Positions 40,432 to 43,167 of a stretch of 43,167 nt of DNA are shown piece after piece. The DNA comes from a virus, in the IMG/VR virus record IMGVR_UViG_3300047440_000037, positions 1 to 43,167 of that record, one strand, 5' to 3'. Under the pieces are notes generated by a model that saw nothing but the letters and a program-made list of their open reading frames with translations, searched no databases and was not told where the DNA came from. Each line of letters opens with the position of its first letter. The stretch's first letter is position 1. The position numbers were made by a program, and so were the translations under genes.

Positions 40432-40851
40432 TTGTCCGGTATTCTGGAAGCCATCTACGCCGAGTTGCAGGCCATTCGCGCCCAACTCGCCCAACAGCAG
40501 CCCGCTCCGCAGCAGTACGCCCAAAGCGCTCCGCAGCAGCAGCAGTATATCGCTCCGCAGCCCGCCCCGCAACAGCAGTACATCGCTCCGCCGCAGCAAG
40601 CACCCGCCCCGCAGCAAGCACCCGCCCCGCAGCAGAACATCACCGCCGACACCATCCTGGCGCTGATCCAGCCGCACATCGGCAACCCCGTGACGAAGGA
40701 AGCCCTCGGCGGCGCTATGCGCGCTATGGGCATCAACGCGCTCCCGGAGACGCAGCCGCACCAATTCGCAGAACTGTACGCGCGCTTCCAAGCCGTACTG
40801 GCCCAGCCGCAGCAGCAGCAGCAGGCCCCGCAGTCCGCGAACATCATCTAG
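40432..40851 (+). CDS. Pro/Gln-rich protein with helical ends, 139 aa
   Basis: The start is TTG at 40432, chosen because AAAGGAG lies seven bases upstream and the frame gives a good N-terminal helix (S-G-I-L-E-A-I-Y-A-E-L). Residues about 22-68 are a low-complexity run of Gln, Pro and Ala; residues 70-125 are a compact helical domain. It may be a replication accessory tethered by a flexible linker. The CAG/CCG repeats are expandable tracts. Confidence 0.7.
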   Translation: MSGILEAIYAELQAIRAQLAQQQPAPQQYAQSAPQQQQYIAPQPAPQQQYIAPPQQAPAPQQAPAPQQNITADTILALIQPHIGNPVTKEALGGAMRAMGINALPETQPHQFAELYARFQAVLAQPQQQQQAPQSANII

Positions 40852-40876
40852 GCCCGCGCAGTTAGCCTAGATAGGC

Positions 40877-40926
40877 CCCCGGTACGCCGTTTGGCCCCAC
40901 CTCTCGCGTACCGGGGACAACCTTTA
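40877..40926 (+). terminator. 11-bp perfect stem-loop in an intergenic gap
   Basis: CCCCGGTACGC (40877-40887) and GCGTACCGGGG (40916-40926) are perfect complements around a 28-base loop. It lies between the Pro/Gln-rich gene and the next gene. There is no T-tract, so it may act as an attenuator or RNA stabiliser. AAAGGAG with the CTTTAAAG motif follows. Confidence 0.5.
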
Positions 40927-40937
40927 AAGGAGCCACC

Positions 40938-41222
40938 ATGAAGCCACCAGCCCACCTTCCCCAGCACGTACAGCGCATCTACGCCGAAGGCGACGAACTG
41001 TCGCAGAAACTCGGCAAGGTCAATGCGTTCATCCAGGGCGAGGCTTTTAAAGAGCTTGCGCCGTTGGACGCGCACCTGCTCTCGCTGCAATCCGAACTCA
41101 TGCAGTCCTACCTGCACGTACTCACCATCAGGCTCGCCCGCGCCAACGACGCGCACAACGGCGTACTGCCTGACACCGCCACGGCCCTGAGCGCCAAACC
41201 GGGTATCATTCGGGCAAGCTGA
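40938..41222 (+). CDS. crAss001_48-like helical protein, 94 aa
   Basis: Residues 22-68 (L-S-Q-K-L-G-K-V-N-A-F-I onward, then L-L-S-L-Q-S-E-L-M-Q-S-Y-L) match the pattern of a widespread small phage family of two-helix proteins called crAss001_48-related. Function is unknown. AAAGGAG precedes the ATG inside CTTTAAAGGAG. Confidence 0.65.
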   Translation: MKPPAHLPQHVQRIYAEGDELSQKLGKVNAFIQGEAFKELAPLDAHLLSLQSELMQSYLHVLTIRLARANDAHNGVLPDTATALSAKPGIIRAS

Positions 41223-41461
41223 TGTTCACCAAAGACAACAGCAGGCACTACAGCGGCGTGAAGATCGTACGCGCATGGCATTGCAGCCGTCGCGAGTACT
41301 GTCACTATCGCGGCTGGGTAGTGCCAGAGACAGAGGGTGTTGACGAACCCGGTTACATCGTTGAGTATGAACCGGACGAACACCCCAACCATCCGAACCA
41401 CGACGGATACATTTCGTGGACCCCTGCCAAGGTGTTTGATCGTACTTACACCGAACTCTAA
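41222..41461 (+). CDS. Hypothetical protein, 79 aa
   Basis: The start overlaps the previous stop (TGATG). The protein has C-S-R-R-E-Y-C and histidine-rich H-P-N-H-P-N-H-D segments that could bind metal. It is soluble. No family is recognised. Confidence 0.62.
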   Translation: MFTKDNSRHYSGVKIVRAWHCSRREYCHYRGWVVPETEGVDEPGYIVEYEPDEHPNHPNHDGYISWTPAKVFDRTYTEL

Positions 41462-41477
41462 CAGAAGGCACTTTAAA

Positions 41478-41813
41478 GTGAGCGAAGACTCGATCCCCGA
41501 CACCCCGTACGTCCCTGCCGTGGAGCCGACCCCGCCCCCGCCGCCTGCCGAGCCGCCCGAGCCGACAGTACCGTCTGAACCCCCGCCTACGGCCCCCGAA
41601 GGTGACGTACAAGTCGGTGCTACCACAGTACACGCGGTTACGCCGTCTAGCGTCGTGCCGCCCGAGCCGTACAACCCGCCCGCGCCGACCCTGGAACCAA
41701 CCGCCCCGGAAAGCGTTGACGACGGCGCTACGGTCGAGGTTGAAGACCCCGACGAGGAGGAAGACGACGGCGAGTTTGAAGCCGACGAAGGCGACGAGCC
41801 CGACGAGGAGTAA
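41478..41813 (+). CDS. Disordered proline-rich, acidic-tailed protein, 111 aa
   Basis: GTG at 41478 lies in CTTTAAAGTG. Nearly the whole protein is proline-, glutamate- and alanine-rich, with P-P-P-P-P-A-E-P-P-E-P-T near residue 15-26, and the last 30 residues are almost all Asp and Glu. It resembles an acidic intrinsically disordered protein, such as a DNA mimic or a scaffold-like tail. This could block a DNA-binding host protein, but that is conjecture. Confidence 0.62.
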   Translation: MSEDSIPDTPYVPAVEPTPPPPPAEPPEPTVPSEPPPTAPEGDVQVGATTVHAVTPSSVVPPEPYNPPAPTLEPTAPESVDDGATVEVEDPDEEEDDGEFEADEGDEPDEE

Positions 41814-41860
41814 ACCGCGCCGCGACGGCTTCGCGGTACTTCAAGGCGAGGTACTTTAAA

Positions 41861-42025
41861 ATGTCTGACGACAACATGGGCTACGGCGGGCGCGCGATCC
41901 ACGTCCCAGCCAGTTCGACTAAGGCGGGCGTCACTCCCGAGCCCGTTGAGACTACGGCTGACGTGGAGCCTGCCGACGACAAGCGCGACAAAACGCGCGG
42001 CGACAAGACGAAGCCGCTGGTGTAA
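41861..42025 (+). CDS. Small charged protein, 54 aa
   Basis: The ATG follows CTTTAAA directly. The product starts M-S-D-D-N-M-G-Y-G-G-R-A-I-H-V-P and ends in a lysine/aspartate-rich tail (D-D-K-R-D-K-T-R-G-D-K). It is likely disordered. It sits 9 bases before the DUF2800 gene. Function unknown. Confidence 0.6.
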   Translation: MSDDNMGYGGRAIHVPASSTKAGVTPEPVETTADVEPADDKRDKTRGDKTKPLV

Positions 42026-42034
42026 GAGCAGGGC

Positions 42035-43167
42035 ATGACAGTACACGCTAAGAACCGGCCACCCTCCGCTGCGAAGCGTTGGCTGTCATGCCCGTATTCT
42101 GCCCTGGTTGAACCCCTGTACCCGCGCGACGACACCGCGCAGTCTTTAAAGGGCGATACCTGGCACGAACTGATGCAGGCGCTAATTACGTTCGGCACGC
42201 TCCCGCTGGAAGCCGACCCCGACGCCGCCGACGCGCTGCAAGACCTGTACGACTATGTACTGGCACGCGTTAAAGTAGCTGGCCCCGGCGCTCGCGTGTA
42301 CGTCGAAGTTACCCTGACCATCCCCGAGACAGGGGAAATCGGTACTATCGACATTCTGATCGTCGGCCCGTACTTGATCGAAGTGATCGACTTGAAGTCA
42401 GGTTACATCGTCGTTGACGTGTTCCAGAACGCGCAAGAGCTAACGTACCTCCTGGGTGCCATCGCCCTGCACGGCGAGCGTCCGCAGTACCGGCTAACCA
42501 TCCACCAGCCCAACTACGACCATATCGACGGCACGCTGCGCCATTGGTCGCCCGTGGACCTTGACATATACGCGCACCGGACAGCCGTACTCGCGTCCGT
42601 GGAGCAGCCTGATCGCATCTTCGCAGGCCACCATTGCAAGGCCACGTACTGCCCCCATCGCGGCGCGTGCGAGCCTTTCCGCCAGTACGCTTTAAATGAC
42701 CTCTCGCTAGGCTGGCACAGCAGCGAGTTGAAGTCCATGAGCGACGCTGATCTGAGTAAGGCGTTGGACGCCTCAGACGAGCTAGGCGGCTGGCGTAACG
42801 AACTACGCAGCGAAGCCATGCGGCGTATTATGAATATGGACCGGCGCATCGACGGCTACAAAGTCGTGAAGGGCCGCAAGCAGCGCACAATACTTGATCC
42901 TTTAAAGGTCATCCAGCACGTATGGGACGAATTGGGTATCGAGTGGGCGCGTCGGATGATACCCGACCTAGCCTGGGTGCCAAATCTGCAACCCACGCTC
43001 CCTGACGCTTTAAAGTGTATCGGCACCCCCAAGCACATTGAAGACGTTTTAAAGCAGTACGCCCGTCAAAATAAATTTAAGCGGGGAGAGTGGAAAACCC
43101 TTTACGATAACGTCGTGGGGGCGTATATTCGAGAAACCAACAGCGGCCTTACATTGGAAAAGGCCAT
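42035..43167 (+). CDS. DUF2800 RecB-like nuclease, N-terminal and catalytic part
   Basis: The gene runs off the contig and continues at 1-504, giving about 403 residues. Residues 103-106 are G-T-I-D and 116-122 are E-V-I-D-L-K-S, so Asp106, Asp119 and Lys121 form the PD-(D/E)XK active site. Q-N-A-Q-E-L-T-Y-L follows, like the RecB QxxxY motif. Cys19 with Cys201, Cys206 and Cys212 are arranged like the iron-sulphur cluster of Cas4/AddB-type nucleases. It likely resects DNA ends for recombination-dependent replication. Confidence 0.9.
   Translation, partial: MTVHAKNRPPSAAKRWLSCPYSALVEPLYPRDDTAQSLKGDTWHELMQALITFGTLPLEADPDAADALQDLYDYVLARVKVAGPGARVYVEVTLTIPETGEIGTIDILIVGPYLIEVIDLKSGYIVVDVFQNAQELTYLLGAIALHGERPQYRLTIHQPNYDHIDGTLRHWSPVDLDIYAHRTAVLASVEQPDRIFAGHHCKATYCPHRGACEPFRQYALNDLSLGWHSSELKSMSDADLSKALDASDELGGWRNELRSEAMRRIMNMDRRIDGYKVVKGRKQRTILDPLKVIQHVWDELGIEWARRMIPDLAWVPNLQPTLPDALKCIGTPKHIEDVLKQYARQNKFKRGEWKTLYDNVVGAYIRETNSGLTLEKA
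42743..43167. repeat. Right copy of imperfect terminal direct repeat
   Basis: This is the partner of 1-425: same length, identical first 101 and last 55 bases, about 49 mismatches in between. The two alleles encode segments differing at about 12 residues. This copy has three TTTAAAG motifs (42901, 43009, 43048), while the left copy has only one, at 267. Confidence 0.9.

Larger units (their letters stand above)
266..43055. repeat. Dispersed CTTTAAAG palindrome, about 104 TTTAAA cores
   Basis: By hand count TTTAAA occurs about 104 times, about 58 as the exact palindrome CTTTAAAG, spread over both arms with a mean spacing near 415 bases. Base composition predicts about 3 and under 1. Copies within genes read F-K (TTT AAA) or L-K (TTA AAG); others form stop codons (CTT TAA), ribosome-binding sites (TTTAAAGGAG) or start contexts (TTTAAATG). 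Examples are 266, 1206, 2447, 7124, 17518, 26632, 32984, 35421, 40922 and 43009. None occurs between about 27050 and 31515. Function unknown. Confidence 0.92.

Noticed and set aside
1-43167. T7-type RNA polymerase with its own promoters as explanation for the dispersed motif
   Set aside because: No single-subunit RNA polymerase gene is seen, and the motif is palindromic and mostly inside genes.
1-43167. Prophage state (integrase, attachment site, repressor)
   Set aside because: No integrase or repressor-like gene was recognised, and the ends are parts of one phage gene rather than host sequence.

Overview
This window looks like an essentially complete genome of a short-tailed (podovirus-like) double-stranded DNA phage, assembled from a circular or terminally redundant molecule. 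The first 425 bases and the last 425 bases (42743-43167) are gap-free imperfect copies of each other. One DUF2800 nuclease gene runs off the right end and finishes at the left end, which gives a unit length of about 42,742 bp. The host is probably a GC-rich Gram-negative bacterium: the phage DNA is about 60% GC, the virion genes are of the kind seen in proteobacterial podophages, and there is a murein peptidase in a virion protein. The host genus cannot be named from the sequence. No integrase, repressor, single-subunit RNA polymerase, DNA methyltransferase or tRNA gene was recognised, which suggests a virulent phage that uses the host RNA polymerase.

On the circular map there are two divergent arms. 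The leftward arm (27538 down to 7294) is the virion and packaging module: small terminase, two small genes (one resembling Acb2/Tad1 cyclic-nucleotide sponges), large terminase, portal, a small protein, scaffold, major capsid, decoration protein, head-tail and tail adaptor proteins, a GNAT acetyltransferase, an S74-chaperone protein, an M15-peptidase virion protein, an internal virion protein and an S74 tail fibre. The rightward arm starts at 28390. It carries a SprT-like protease / MoxR AAA+ ATPase / unknown-partner cassette, about 25 tiny genes, a primase-helicase, then DUF2800 nuclease, DUF2815 SSB-like protein, an HNH endonuclease, family A DNA polymerase, VRR-NUC nuclease and an SNF2-like helicase. 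The arms converge at about 7.3 kb on a stem-loop and diverge from an AT-rich, repeat-rich 850-bp control region (27539-28389).

The most unusual feature is a dispersed palindrome. TTTAAA occurs about 104 times by hand count, where base composition predicts about 3. About 58 of these are the exact 8-mer CTTTAAAG, where less than 1 is expected. Copies lie on both arms, inside genes as Phe-Lys or Leu-Lys codons, and at gene junctions where they supply stop codons, Shine-Dalgarno bases or start-codon context. They are absent from 27.05-31.51 kb, where the asymmetric variant CTGTAAAG is clustered instead. The two terminal alleles differ in how many copies they carry through mostly synonymous or conservative changes, so the motif appears to be gained or maintained by selection. 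GTAC is also over-represented. The role of these words is unknown.
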